Shown piece after piece: positions 30,244 through 44,221 of a stretch of 64,000 nucleotides of DNA (its first letter is position 1; every line of letters starts with the position of its first letter). A program made the translations under genes and the position numbers. Below the pieces are notes generated by a model that saw nothing but the letters and a program-made list of their open reading frames with translations, was not told where the DNA came from and did no database searches. The stretch lies in the NCBI RefSeq assembly GCF_042242105.1, contig NC_092016.1, forward strand, positions 12,476,501 through 12,540,500, given 5' to 3'. Source of the DNA: Pempheris klunzingeri (taxonomy: Eukaryota > Chordata > Actinopteri > Acropomatiformes > Pempheridae).

Positions 30244-31874
30244 ATTTGATTTATTTCTTAATCATCTGCCTGCCCAAACACTCTCTCCCAGCATCACTAT
30301 TCTGTAGCTATTCGGCTATTCGGGCCTCAAATTAGCTATAAAATGTCTTTCAATCGCAGTCAGATGTAGCGTTTAGCATCAGATATGGTTTGATTGAAAC
30401 GCATACTTAAAATATGCAAGCTCATATATATTTTTTCATAAATATCAGTCATAATTTTAATGCAAGCAGACACACGCAGAGCAGAACCAACTATTATAAA
30501 TGAGACAGCTGTTCGATCTGCCCCACTGAGAGCCGTACGTTGCTGATGTTTGTAATTTAAGAACCAAAAGACATCGTGCGACATTTAAAACGTGGTTTCC
30601 ATGGCATGTGGCTATTTGACAACTACTACCACTTTACTAGATCATCATTACCAGCTGTCTATCAAGTTATGCTGATGATATTTTTCATCTATCAAGTTTA
30701 CACTTTACACCACAAGACAATAAACCTACCTGTGTGAATTCTTGAGTTGAGTAAGCCGTTTCTCAGAGAAGGAATAACGTATCTTTAGTGAAGTTGTGAA
30801 AAGATAAAAAAAAGCAGATATTTTTCATGCTTCCTCAAATATAATTAGATGCAAAAGCACCTTACACTATGCATGCTAACAGTTCCCCACCCACCATACT
30901 TCCTTTTTTTTTTTAGCTTCACTACTTTAATCCACCAATAAAGTAGAAAGTATGAAACGACTTACTGTGAGTGATTCTATCGAACTTAACAATGAAAACT
31001 TGCAGCCTTTGTTCCGTGAAAACCGGACAGTGCAAAGTAGACAATCAGAGGAAAATGATGCAAATTTAGTTTCCAATTTACAGAAGCTTATTTGCTGTTT
31101 AATACAAATTTTCTTTTCCATAAGGTGCACCCTTCCACGGAAATTGTGAAACAGGCACTGTTTCCATAATGCACATGTGTATACGTAGCTGTTTTACAAT
31201 AATAGGATGAGTTATAGCTGAGATAATTGTCTCCATAGTGAGCGGTGATCGCCCACATGGAAGGAAGATACACAGCAGGTGGGAGGTGAACATACTGTAC
31301 AAACATTGTACTACAAGCACTGCATCTCCTCTATAACTGGAAATGGTTAGGCAGCAAATCCTTCATGCACACCAAGGTTAACAGCAGTGTGTAGATTTGC
31401 AGTATATTTTATACTTAGTTGTGAGTTTATGTAGATGTCAGAGAGCTCACGAGTGCCCCGAGTGGACTGTATGCTACAGTATTACACTTACTGTTGTTTA
31501 GGGACATCAGTGTTATGGAAAAATAATTTTTTTACACACTGTTAGGCATTATTAATTTATGTTCACTGCATTCATCTTATTTCTATATCATTTATATTTG
31601 TGTTTCCACTTTCTGTTTCACATTGTCTGCTTCGGCTAAGGCTTCTGATGCCCTCCATTTCACGGAATGCTTTTCACAATTCCCCCCAAAAAATGCTTCC
31701 AAAAGACAGCATACAGGCATTCAGTATGCTGTGCAGATGAGCGACACAATTACACAACCCCCCCCACAACATAATGCAACTTAATAAACTGTTCTGGTCG
31801 ATTGAGGCTACTGCCAGTAGAGAAATTGGTATTTCGATTGGTATTGGTATCTTTACCAACAGCACCTTGTGAGT

Positions 31875-31898
31875 CTGTGTGTGTGTGTGTGTGTGTGT
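31875..31898 (+). repeat. (GT)n microsatellite
   Basis: Twelve GT units. Confidence 0.9.
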
Positions 31899-34800
31899 TT
31901 ATACGTCTGGCTGTGGGCAGATTTTGTCAACGCGATAGCATCCAGTCATGAAACTACACACAGGTGTGTAGTTAAGAATCCAATGAAGGCCGAGTTTGGA
32001 CGTGGGTATGGTCCACACAAGGGCACTGGAAGTAGGGGGGTAGTGAGTAAGGGGACTTTAACCCCCAACACTTTATGTTCCTGCCCCACATTTGTTTTAA
32101 GGTGGCAGATCACTGTATCCCACCATCAACCATTATTATCACTAACGACTACTAATGACAGCTAACATGATACATCAGACATAGTCCACATATACACATA
32201 ACAGTATTTTGTGGAAAAATCTGTTGACAATGACCATTACATGCTTAAAGAACAAAAAAAGATGACATGAGGAGAAGTTGTATTAAACATGTACTTGAAT
32301 GTCCCTGTCCATATTTCACACAGCACACAAACTGATTTGACATCCCATTGCAAGTTCGTCTCTAGTTTTTTTTATTTTTTTGTTTATAACGCAAGTCTTC
32401 CTGTATGACTGGTGAAAGGTGGTACAGTTTAATTCAATAATCAGTCATTGTTTTAGCCCTTTATGGCTGTTATTTCTCTATACGTTGTGATTCAAGCAGA
32501 TTAGTGATCTTGAATATATCAGACTATTATCTTCAGATATCTCTGCTGATAAAGTCTTTGTGCTGAAACAGTAAATTTGTTGAGTAAATCTATGAATGAG
32601 TGACTGATTCAGTGAAACTTTGTGGAGGGACTAGCTCTCTCCACAGAATAGCCTCTTACCCAGTATAGTAGGTGGCACCAGTCCAGAGAGTCCAAATGAC
32701 CTTTGAAACCTAAAACCTGAGCCCGATTTACAAAATAGTGGCAAGAGACCTGCCCAGCAAGGGTTGGACATAAGATGTGGGCTTGTTGGTTAAACACAAA
32801 TTAAGTTAGTCAAACCTCTGACAGTCTGATCCCTCCTCTGATGGACAGAATATTTTGGGTTCTTCAAGGAAGGCAGAGAATCGCATCTTACATTTTGGCT
32901 TAGAAAAACAACTCCGACAAGCCAAATGTGGCAATCACCACCAGTGTGTGAGCTGAGCTGCCGTTAGCAGGGCCAAGCACCAACAGGCTCAAACTGCTGT
33001 GTTCAACATTGCTAGATAACCACCCTATGATCCCTGTCTCAGGAGTGTATGAGTGTGTGAGTACACAAATCTGCATATGTGTGTGTGCATGTGCACGTGC
33101 GTGTATGGGCAAAAACACTAAAAATTGCATGTTCGCTACTCACTGTGCCCTCAGTGTGTTTACCAATCTCAAAGCCAACAGAGCAAGTGCTTTCACGAAG
33201 GGCTGCCAAAACACAGGAGACAGCTAATAAAAGATGGCATTCATTCTTATCCCGTACTTACTCACATGCCTGTGCACAGCAAAATGTCAAGACACACTCA
33301 CTGTTATGGTCAGAGAAAAAAAAAACATGATTATTTGCTATCTGAATATACTAGGAGACCGAAACATCAGCTATTGATATAATTCAATGAATGCTGGAAA
33401 AAAATACAGCAATGGAAAATATTGTTACATTAGATTTGAGGTAATTGTATATTGGAGAGACAAATGAACACAATTCCAAGGAAACAGATCATTTCCACCT
33501 TGCATCAATACTGAATAATCAACACAATCCATTAGCGTACTTCATAACACGGCACACTTAAGTGGCATGGAAAATTCATGTAATGGGATATTATAATGTC
33601 TCACCAAACTACAAACTAAGCACTTCCAGTATTTCAAAGTCCTTGCTTGAGAGCACAAGATTCAATCAGTGAATTTCAATGCAGAGTGGAAGCAGCACTT
33701 GCTATTCAGCCTTCATATCAGTCAGTCAGCCTCAATCTCTGTCCCTCCTCCTCCTCTCTCTCCTCTTCCTGCCACAATGGAAAGCTTGTACTTGTGCCGA
33801 TTGTGTATGTGCCTCACCAGCGCTCAGAGTGTAGGAGAAGCAAACGTGCACACGTGTGTTTGTACATGCATACATGCTGTCATCTAGACGATGTTACAGG
33901 CGGCCTGTGGAATGTGTGACGTGTTTCAATCAGTGCTGGTGGATGACATATTCAAGCAAGGGCTCTTCACCTAGCACCGGCTCATCAAGTTAAGCCATTT
34001 TGATTTTTGAGGGCTCCATTTATGTCTGTCTGTCTCCCCAGTTACCACCTGGCAGTGTGCGAGGTCCCTCCTTCTCCCTCCGTTATGCTCTGACCACTGG
34101 TGGGACTTCCCCTGCCGTCAGGACCCACAGACGACATTTATTTGCTGTGACCTCGGAGCACCCCGACAAACTGAGAAATCCACCGCTGAGCCCACTTCCA
34201 CAGGCAAGAAGATGGAGAGACCAACAGAAAGAACGCCAGGAAGGCGGAAGGACTGACTCTGCTGCATGTCAGTCAAACACTAACCACTCCTTGATCCGAG
34301 GCAGAAAGTGTAATACTCTTTACTTCTAGACGGTCTGTAATTAAACCATGCACAACCACTCACACAAATACTTTCTCTTTCTCTTTCTCTCTGTTAATCC
34401 TTCTCTAAACTTAAAAAAAAAGCCAGTCTTCTGTGAAGCGACCCTTCACATGCTGCGAGAAAGATGCTGCTGGAAGCAATAATGTCACTTTGCATTTCAT
34501 TGCTGCATCGCACACTGCCAGCACAGCATATGTATGGGCGGGAGAGTTGTTGTCAATTTGCAAAAAATGCATCATCGCATTAATATTAGAGGTAAATTTC
34601 AATTAATGCTGCAGTGTACAGCATGAGCACTGCACTGTCCATTTACCTGAGGGGCATCAAAATTATACAGTTTACCGCTTCCATATAAACTTTGCTTACT
34701 TACCGACGCAAAAACGACAGGTTGCACATCATGTCTCCAAAAAGCAACAACCAGTGTTTACAGCGCATGCAACAAATCCGTTTCACAAAGCAACTAATAA

Positions 34801-35555
34801 TTCTTCTGTCTGACCTTAAAGTCAAGTCAAATCGTCAGTTCTAACATAGCTGCAGACACAGCTCAGCTGTGTTGCAGCGTGCACCCAAACAAAGAGCTGG
34901 TTGCTGAGGGGCACAGAACAAGATCATAACCCTTTAAAATGTCAGTCCCTCCAGCTCTACTACCACAGCGGGCAATACCCACTTTTCACGAACAGACCCT
35001 TTTCGACGTAGTGCCACAAGCAGACAGCTGTGACTAGAAATCAAAGCCTCACTAAGTGCGAAGTGACTTTACTGTTGATTTGAGGAAAGCACAAAGGATA
35101 TGACACACTTGTGATGTATATTAATGACACGGTGAAAGGGGGCTTTCAAGCATGGAAACGAAGAGACATAAAGAACTGCTTGCTATCTGAATAGTTATCT
35201 TCTGATGCCACGTGAGATAAACAGACCAACTAGCTGAAGCCAGCTGGTGTTTCCTATTTGAGTTTGTGCTGAGGGACGGTGTCCTCTCAAGTGTTGAACA
35301 CACAGAATCTTTTGCTTGCTTCCACTGTCCTTGCCAGCTCAAAGACCTACATGTAGCTCAACTCTTGAGGATATCTGTGAATAAGTAGATTGACAGGCTT
35401 TATCTGTCTATCATCACCTACAGATCAGTGGTCAGTGATGAATTGTGGGTATACTGTTACTGTACATATATATTCTTTATATCTGAGTCCAAAGGATGTA
35501 TATAGTAGGTTACAATGATGTCTCCTATGAATCTAAATTTTCTATTTCAGAAATG

Positions 35556-35558
<3 letters not shown>

Positions 35559-35633
<75 letters not shown>

Positions 35634-35646
35634 ACACACACACACA
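35559..35646 (+). repeat. (CA)n microsatellite
   Basis: About 44 CA units with a single GA interruption near 35,629. Confidence 0.97.
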
Positions 35647-36756
35647 GAGCCACTTATAGCTAAGCTAAGCAGCTATACAGTACTTCATGTTCTCTTGTCA
35701 ACCTGATTATTTCATTTTGGTCCCATGGAAAAAACAAAACAGGAAAACAGCATTTACTGCAAAGCAGAGCACAAGATCTCCTAGCTAGATCAACGACAGT
35801 CTGTAGTTTCTCAAAACAAGCATCTGAGATGTAATAAAATAAAGGAAATAATTGTATTCAGCTGAAGCTCTACTTTGATCATAGGGCAGCTAAGATGTCC
35901 CAAAATGACAAATAGTGAAACAAGAATTTCATTATCTCCACAGAAACTTCAATAAGACGGGAAACACTAGAAGAGATTGTTTGGACACCTGTTATATATC
36001 TGTATTCTACAGAGGGGCATCACCACTGGATAGTTGTACATGTTCAGTTAAGTAGGTGGAGAGGGCAATATCATATAAACTTATTCTTAATTTAGTATCT
36101 GAAGAAAAGAGATTAAACCCATAAACCTGCAGGTTCTTGAGTTTAAAAAAAAAAAGTTTTCTGGCTAAACCACAAGAATAGTCACCATGAGTTCATGAAT
36201 TTTGAACTGTTAAAACACATTTCTGAGTTCTAGTGGTGACGTCAATTAAGTTCCTTGTTACTGCCTGTGTTTTTGACTGTTGCGTGCACATCCATCAAAG
36301 CAAACCACATGCATACACATATTGAAACGCATCGAGTGCTTGCACTCTGTCAAGCCACTTTTTCGGCAACAAAGTTCCATAACTGGAAAGTGAAAGAGAA
36401 AAGCAACTGTGAGTCATTCTCTTTGTTTTATGTATAATGTCAATGAATGATTACTAGCTAATGTTTTACTCAAGTTTAAGAGACATGCGAGAGGGAAAAA
36501 GATCTCTGTAAAGGAGTGCCTTAGGAGACTAACTGTGGTCAGTGTATTCTCACAGGTAATGCCCCAAGGTTCCCCAAATGTTAAAAAATGTAAAGAATCA
36601 AACACTCAAGCCAGTAAATAAAAAATGAGCACAAAGACAGACTGGAAACCAAACAATGATCTGATCACAACATTAACATGCTCTTACTGATCAGAAGAAC
36701 AGGACAGAAGGCGCTTCTTACTCCGACTGAAGGAAGCTACATTTAACCCTAAATTC

Positions 36757-36830
36757 AACCACAGGGCCACAAGGGCTTCCGCCACTTGTGGCCCTGTGGT
36801 TTCTTTGTTTGTTTAGTCGTTTGACTAAAC
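36757..36830. repeat. Two adjacent perfect hairpins
   Basis: First hairpin: arms 36757-36773 and 36785-36801 are perfectly complementary over 17 bp (AACCACAGGGCCACAAG) around an 11-base loop. Second: GTTTAGTC (36811-36818) and GACTAAAC (36823-36830) around a 4-base loop. Possibly a small foldback element; function unknown. Confidence 0.85.
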
Positions 36831-39602
36831 GATTAGCTATGAACTGATGCTAAGCAGCCAACTTTGGAACAGCAGACTTCATCTGATACCTTAACTGTGC
36901 CTGTCAAGGATGCTTGACCAAAGCACAAATCAATAGTTAACGGAAGCTGCAAAAGAACTGCATTAATGTGATGAATCTTAATTTTAGAGGTTCTCTATAC
37001 AAGATCTCAGTATCTCAGACAAATACAAATGTGCGCGTCCACCACCCCTTGCTGCTACTGCCGTGGTCGGGTCCCTCATTCTTTCTCATTCATTCTGTAC
37101 ATAACTGCTGACTGACAACCTCATTCAGCTTTTGTACTGCTGTGATAGATCAGTAGCTTGGCTGAGTCTAACACTGGACAGCAGCTCTGACTTGTGTTTC
37201 GGCTCAGTTTCACTGCGCTACAGATTCGCTCGCAAGGCGATTCATAGAATCGCACGTACTAACATGCACGTGGAGCTGTCCCGGCTACCATAACAAAAGT
37301 CAGAGAAGCTCACATTACAACACACACAGAGTGAGTGTGACTTCATTCTCTACTCAGATCAACATTACTCCAAATAGTTGCTTAATTCTATATCAGTGTC
37401 CGTAATGTTATATACACTTAAGTTAATTGTTGGCCAACAGAAGCCGACTGATGAACAAGAGAACAAATAACATAAGCAGAGGTTGGCATGTGTTCACCCT
37501 GAGCAACATGTCCTGACAGAGCAACTCCAGAGACGGCTTCTACAGACACACAGAGCCAATACTACGACAGACTTCAAGCCAGATAGGAAGTTTCTGTGTT
37601 TGCTTTGTTGTTTTAAGTAACTGCTGCATGTTCTCCAAACTGGCCTCGGGCGCCCCCACAAAGAGGGCATTCAGTGGGTGTGGGTGCATTGCGGAGGAGA
37701 GATGTGTCATATCAGTATCAGTAACTGACATTCATGTTGTAGTGACTGGTGATGCAAAAAAAGATTTTACAGTTCTAAGGATTTTCACTAATAAATGAGT
37801 TTTAGAAATAGCAGAGATGGTCAGTGATTTATTGACGTAGTAGAGCCTATCGTCTGATTATTCTAGTTTGTACACTTTTAATAGTTTAAAGCAAGTTAAG
37901 ATGTAATGAATCTACATTTGCTTTAAATAACTAACATCAGTTCCTTACTTCACGAGTTTTGTGAGCTAAAAAAATGTAACATGCCGTGCCACTTTTTTGA
38001 TTATTGTTCATTTTATAATTCGACAGGAATAATTTGTGTAGTACAAAGTCAGTTACTTATCCTTGTTATCCTTGTTTATTAGCTAGTCATTGATGTGACA
38101 TTATCCAGGCACTGTTTAGTTATTTTTATTTAGTTATACCAATTATTTATAAGATAGATTTAACCTAGTTTTTGGATTTTTATAAAATCAACCCTTATTG
38201 TAGATGCTATTAAGGGTTGGAATTTTTCCAGCAATAGCTATTTAAAGTCGGAGTCCGCCATTCCAGCTGCTGCTCAAGGAAAGTTAGCTGCCCTAAAGAA
38301 TTCAGGGAGTACTGAACCATACTGGCTGCTACCATGGGCATCGCCAAATCAACTAAAATGCAAAGTAAGGTTCTAATATATACACAGTTTTCCGGCTAAG
38401 CTGCTAAATATTAAGGATGATTCATTCCAAACATATCTGATTTGTTCTTATAAGAAATAATTCTCTCATGAGAAATTTTCCACATGGCACCTACTTGTCA
38501 GAGGGGCTCACATGGTGTCCAGACCCACAGTGGAGACAGTATGACAGACAGCCAATAAGCCTAAGGGAGCTTGAACTAAAGGGTGAACAATTGGCACAGG
38601 TCTCCTCCTCTTATTCTTGTAAAATTAATTCAACTGTGTACAATACAGTATGTGCAACTGTGCGATTGTTAACAGGGGGAGATAATATATGATATTTATG
38701 ACATATGATAATTACAGTGTACAAAAATATAGACTACTGCATTTCTTGACCCTCCTGAGTCATCTCAGCTGTGTTCTTCTTCATCTCTCCAGAAAATAGG
38801 AGAAATATTTCTATGGCTGACAACGGGCAAATTTTCTCTCCAGCACTCCACAAATGACTTGTGTTAACCATTTGATGACGTGCGCTGTATCTCACGGAGT
38901 ACAGATGAAAGAAAGGGCAGTGACAGTCACAGACTGCACAGCAAGTGTTTCTCTATTTAAGAAAATGAATGACAGGAAGCAACAGTGGTTTCTCCAGGTG
39001 TTGTCTAACCTGCATTTCCCTTCTAATATCTTTTTCAAAGGAAATAAACTGTGAGACAAAATGGAGATAGACTGAGTTTCCAACAAATGCAGCTGGGTAT
39101 AGCAGCGAAAAAGGAGGCCTGACCTCTTTTTCTGAATGAATGAAAATGACCTACGCTGTGGGCCTGCATGAATCTAAATTGAGTCACCAAGGGTATCCTG
39201 TGCAACAGTGTTCTGTTTGATTTAGAAACTGCTCCCTTGCTGATTCGAGGCAGGACAGGGGATGGCTGTGCCCGCTGGGCCTTGTGGTGAAAATGTTACA
39301 ATGGCAGACGTCTCCAGCAGCCAGCCTGCTCCCAGACACGGCACCGGGCAAGTGAAGCAACACAAATGCAATTAGTTGTAGGAGGCACAGACACACACGT
39401 GTACACACATCACACACAAGCAAAGGCTGTCACAGAGGATGTGTTCTTGGACAAACACAACATCTAACTCCTGTTGCTGCCTGTGTCACATTTGGATAGA
39501 GACTGAGAAAAAGCTCACAACCCGTGGCCTCTTTCTGTATGGGGGTGTCACTCTCAGCTCATTGGTGATGAAAGTTCAATCTCAGACAATGTGTTAAATG
39601 TA

Positions 39603-39607
<5 letters not shown>

Positions 39608-39660
<53 letters not shown>

Positions 39661-39665
39661 TATAT
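39608..39665. repeat. (TA)n microsatellite
   Basis: About 29 TA units with one CA interruption near 39,655. Confidence 0.95.
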
Positions 39666-42600
39666 GCCAACTCATTCATTACAATATTCCGTAATAACAA
39701 CACCTTTTGCTAAACTTAAGGGTTAATTAGAACTTCAACGGGCACAATCCCTGTTACACCATATTAACACAAGTTGTACAGTACATTAATGTACAGCCAA
39801 TGCAGGATTGGTGTCTTCAGGGGCAGTGCTATCATGATACATATTATTAAAAAATACTGCTATTATATTGCAATTAAAGCAGTGACATTTGCACATATGT
39901 GGTGAGAGTCCATGTAGCTTTGCGGTGTAGCAGAGCATTATCTTGTTTAAGGAGGGTAGTTAAATTTGGTTAAATGTGTCAAGCAGCATGTAATTTAGTG
40001 ACTTATGTGTTAAACAGGTTTGTTTTGGTCTCAGCGTCTGGATTCATTAACCTGAGCCGTAAGCGCGAGATAAAAAAAAACGACTTACTAGTGCACTCAG
40101 AGATCCATTCCCACTTTTAGAAATCAAACATCAGCCATTATGATTGAATTCTGAAGCCAACGCATGCCTTTAAAGTGCTGTTAGATGCTAGCTTAAGGAA
40201 AAGTGTCTGTGTTCAATATTAATGGGAAAGGCCCAAAATTCTCTCTTGAAAAATATTTTATTCAAAAGAAGAGTGCGCCTTAATGGCCAATGTCACTTTT
40301 TTCATGTTGATTTAAAAAAAAAAAGTGTTCATCACGTTAAGGATGAACACAGGCTGCGTTTGTGGGGGTGTTTGCTTGACTGACAAGTGCCTCAGCCTTT
40401 CACAGTCGGCCACAGCAGTTGCCGCTTCCCCGTCTCACCACAGCCCCCACAGGTTTCCCAATCTTGGCTCAAACTAGGATTTTCTGGCTCCAGTAACTTA
40501 CAAAACAGGCTAAAGTTCTGTTATCCAAACATCCTTTCAAAAACCTACAGGTCTGTGGGTCCCTTCAGACTATAGTTACAAGCCACGTAGGATCTGTTAT
40601 ATATATATACACCTCTTCAGTGATCCAGACATAAAAAAAAACGACAAATGTAAGACACAAGCTAGCCTTGCAAACACTGTCAAATCTAGATCCACTAGGA
40701 AAAAAAAGGCCATAAATCATGGTTAAATGTTTTTGCAGTCAACTTATTACAGCACATCTGTGGTTTGAAGCCTTTACCACAGCATGAAAGGGAATACTGG
40801 TGTGAGGATTTATTACAGCTTTATTGCACATGGCTTACGACTTAATTTGACGGTGATTCCGAGGTACATTTCATAATGTCACATATCCACAAACAGATTT
40901 AAGAATGGGGTTTGCTCACTGGGAGACACATTTCCCCATAAGGATCTATGCAACATCATGGCGTCAGCATACAGGCTCACACAGGCACACAAAGTAGTGA
41001 CCCCCTTCCCTCCTCCCCTGTTTTGCTGTGTGAGTGGAGCCCCTCTGCCTGCCTCCATGGCCTCTAGCTGACCTCCCTCCGCCTGCAGACGGAACACCTA
41101 ACATTGCTTCCCCACCTGTAGAGATGGCTGGAGAGAACAGGGCCCACTTCAAAGCATGCAGTGATTGGGCCATGATTACCGTGGGCTCTTGACTCATTTC
41201 ATCTCCTCTGAAGGTCTTAACTCTGGAGGAATCGGGCATGGAGACATGGGATTTATTTTGCAAGGAAACAGGAGATTTAAGCCCCCTTTGCAGATGCTTT
41301 TCGGGGTCCACAAGATGATTTATTTGGCTCATTCTTTTAGATCCTTGACTAATGATACCAGCGGAAAAATACACCATTGCTGCTGGGTCCCCTGGTGCAA
41401 AACATGTATCAATGTAAATGTGAGACGTTATCTTAATACTGCAACCTGTGTTTTTTTTTAGCTTATGATGATAACTTTTGCTGCTCAGGGTTTTGAAGTA
41501 GGTGGGGGCAATTGGCACAGATGTTTGCAAAGGAATGTCATTTTGTATCAGTTGAGAGGCAGTTTGATAAAGCGGCAGTGCCACAGTGACATGAAAGCCC
41601 AACTGGGTTCAACAACAACCGTCATCTCTGCTCTGCTTTTCTGTAGCTAAATGCCAGTGACAGGAACAGAATTCACTGTGGTAACTGATCAGGTGCCAAG
41701 CGCCCTCTCCCCAGTGCCCTGCTGCACTGAAGCCCTCTGTGGAGCTGGCATGGCCTGGCTTGCCCTGGCAGCCATGGGCCCTGCTTTGTATCTCTGCCCC
41801 GACCATTCAAGCTGTCTCCAAATCAGACTCGACTGCTGTCAGCTGCCCGTCTCCCAAGCTGGTGTTAAGCATTTGGACGGGGGCAATAGGTGGCTAAATA
41901 AGTTATTCAGTTGAGACAGCAAACAAGTTGATTTGATGTAAATCATCATCTTCCAAATGACCAGGAAGGAAACCGTGGTGAGTTTATTCCACTAGTGTTG
42001 CACCTAGCTCAAATAAAAACTGCTTGGATTAAAGATAGATTGAAGATATTATGTAGGTCTTTGTCAGCGGACATGATTATGGTTTTAAAATACCATAGCA
42101 ATGAATTAGTGAGCTCACCATCTTTACAAGGCAGTCGTAGTTGGTAGATATTGTGAACCAGGCCAACAATAAAAGAAACGTATATGAGCACCAGGATTAA
42201 ACCAGGCAGTGGCATTTGCAGTTATTGTATGGCTTCCTATATTTTAAGATGAGCAGATAGTGAAACTGCTGTGATTTATTGCATGAAACCTATAGCAGTT
42301 GTGTATTTCATCACCATCTACATGTTAAGCCATCTGGCCCATAAAAAAAAAACACACTGTGATAATTGATATTCCAGGTCTGTAAAAAAGAATCACAGCC
42401 TTCAAGGCTTCAAAACCTCAATAAGGCAATTTGTTTGAGGATAAGCCACCATCACAAAATATGCCCAGCTGTCTCAGATATTATATTGCTACTGTATGTT
42501 CCTACATCACAAAGGTCTGTGACTAAGCATGCAGATTCAACACCACATCCATGTTTACAGACGTCTCATCCCAAACCGTCGAGGAGATTTGTGGCCTCGA

Positions 42601-42801
42601 TGCATTTGCCTTCGACCTAAATTTTATAAAAAGGTATTCGCACGGAACCTGAAGTTGAATGCATCGAGGCACGTACTCGCATAAAGGCAGGTGCACCTGT
42701 CTGCAGTGGTAGCCTATTGTGTTAACTATCAAATGAGCCATGAATCGGCCTGTCGCGCTGTATGTGGGTGGGTGGGAAACAAAAACATGTCTGACTCTTA
42801 C

Positions 42802-43198
42802 CGTTCTGTTTTCAGTCATTACTCCCCATCCTAAGGTTTTCGGTCCAGACCTCTGACGATCCGTTAATTCCTATCAGGCTGCCTCACTCTCTCCCTCTCC
42901 CTCGCTCATCCCCATGTCATGTTTCTCCGCTGCAGCAGAACAAAGCCACGCCTCCTCCGACTGACGCGTGACGTCAGCCGGCGACGATGACGCCCTCGGT
43001 TACACATCCCGGAAGTAGCCGCGAGAGGCCGCTGTGTCTCAACAAAAACAAACCACTTCAACTCGGTTTTAAACCAAATCTCAGGAATAAATAGCGTCCA
43101 GCAGCGTAGGGCTTCATCAAAACGACAACAATGATACGTTAGAAAGAAAACAAATGCTCGGGTTGAATGTATCACAGTGTTTTAAACCGCAAAGAACG
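42802..43198. promoter_or_regulatory. CpG-rich, apparently bidirectional promoter
   Basis: A compact GC/CpG-rich block in otherwise AT-rich DNA carries a full palindromic CRE (TGACGTCA, 42969-42976) and an ETS-type CCGGAAGT (43009-43016). Donor-like sites point both ways: plus-strand AACG|GTAAGAC with the exon ending at 43198, and minus-strand AACG|GTAAGAG with the exon ending at 42802. The plus exon would be the first exon of the cysteine-rich gene; the minus exon would be a non-coding first exon of otud7a or another minus transcript. Confidence 0.6.
43154..43198 (+). other. Candidate first exon 3' end of the cysteine-rich gene
   Basis: The exon ends at 43198 with donor GTAAGA and joins the acceptor at 44021-44022. 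An ATG at 43154 reads in frame through the junction (15 codons, then 7 more) into the signal-peptide ATG at 44044. It has a poor context (C at -3 and +4), whereas ATG 44044 has G at -3, so 44044 is preferred. A leader start would add 22 residues. An earlier ATG near 43131 opens a three-codon uORF. Confidence 0.5.
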
Positions 43199-44022
43199 GT
43201 AAGACTGTTAAAACTAGCTTAATTTAAGCTAACAGAAATCAATTATTCTTCCATAAAGCAATATAGTCCGAGAAAAGTTGCTCACAAAACCAGTAAAAGT
43301 AGCTTATGAATTGTTTTCTTCTTTCTTTTCAAATTAAAGTGTCCCCTTTAGCTTTAAAAAACACAAAACTTAATCTGTAAGCCATCATCAGTCCACTTAA
43401 TGCATTTTAGCTGGGCTAGCTATAACTTAATTAAACCTAGTGTTAGCTAACGTCAAATCTTTCATCATGCAGTTGAAGCCTGTGGCGTATGACGGTCACC
43501 CATTTTATATTTAGTTTATATAAATCCACACCATAGATAGGCTATCTAAATAATCCGGTTTTGACTTTTGGCTGCATTATATAACATCATCCTAGTGACA
43601 GACTTAGACATTTCAGTACCTACCAGTAAATTGTAGCCACAGGTGTGTCTTTACAAAGGTATTTTGTTTTGTCAGGGGTTGTCAGAACCGGAACCTTGTT
43701 TGTAATTAGCAGGCTAAACACTGTGCAAACAGACAAACACTCCATTGCATTAATATGAATTGTGGGAAATGTGTGTACTATAAGGCTACCGATCTATTGT
43801 GACACAGAAAGTGGGTTGTTCTGTCTTTTTCCTCTCATTTGCTAAATCCTGACCGCAGTCCACGCTCATTGTCCGGTGCTTCACATGATCAAACTGGTCC
43901 AGCAAGTTATTTCTGAGCTGGTGTCACAGACCTCCATATCGATCTGCCAGCGGACCTGCTGCACGGACACTGCGTCTTTGAAGACAATCCTGAGTGTTTG
44001 CTGTTTTTCTTCTCACTTGCAG

Positions 44023-44221
44023 TGGAAGTCCTCGGGCTCAGCCATGAGGTGCTTGGCCGCTTTTCTGATCTTTCTCTCCGGTGTCGGATTTATTGGATGC
44101 AAACCCTCGTCGTCCTGTCCCAGTGGACAGTTTATGCTGAAGAACCAGTGTGTTCTCTGTCATCCCACCTGCTTTGAGTGCGACGGACATGAGCTGTTTG
44201 AATGCACTACCTGTGGAGTTG
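44023..44221 (+). CDS. Cysteine-rich gene, signal-peptide exon (residues 1-60)
   Basis: The acceptor at 44021-44022 follows a T/C-rich tract. 21 bases of leader precede ATG 44044. Encodes the signal peptide and the first repeat core CVLCHPTCFEC. Donor GTAAGC, phase 1. Confidence 0.85.

Larger units (their letters stand above)
23974..42801. other. Long non-coding stretch upstream of otud7a coding exons
   Basis: No coding exon was recognised on either strand in nearly 19 kb. It probably holds otud7a promoters, non-coding 5' exons and introns. It contains microsatellites, teleost repeats and two adjacent hairpins listed separately. No subtilisin motif (catalytic D, H, N or GTS blocks) was seen among its open frames. 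Confidence 0.5.

Noticed and set aside
40964-41602. 212-codon minus-strand open frame
   Set aside because: No recognisable domain or signal; composition is like the surrounding non-coding DNA and no exon borders support it.
23974-44022. Missing PCSK5 catalytic half upstream of the furin repeats
   Set aside because: None of the open frames in this stretch shows subtilase motifs, and the first coding exon of the repeat gene carries its own signal peptide. HMM confirmation was not possible here.
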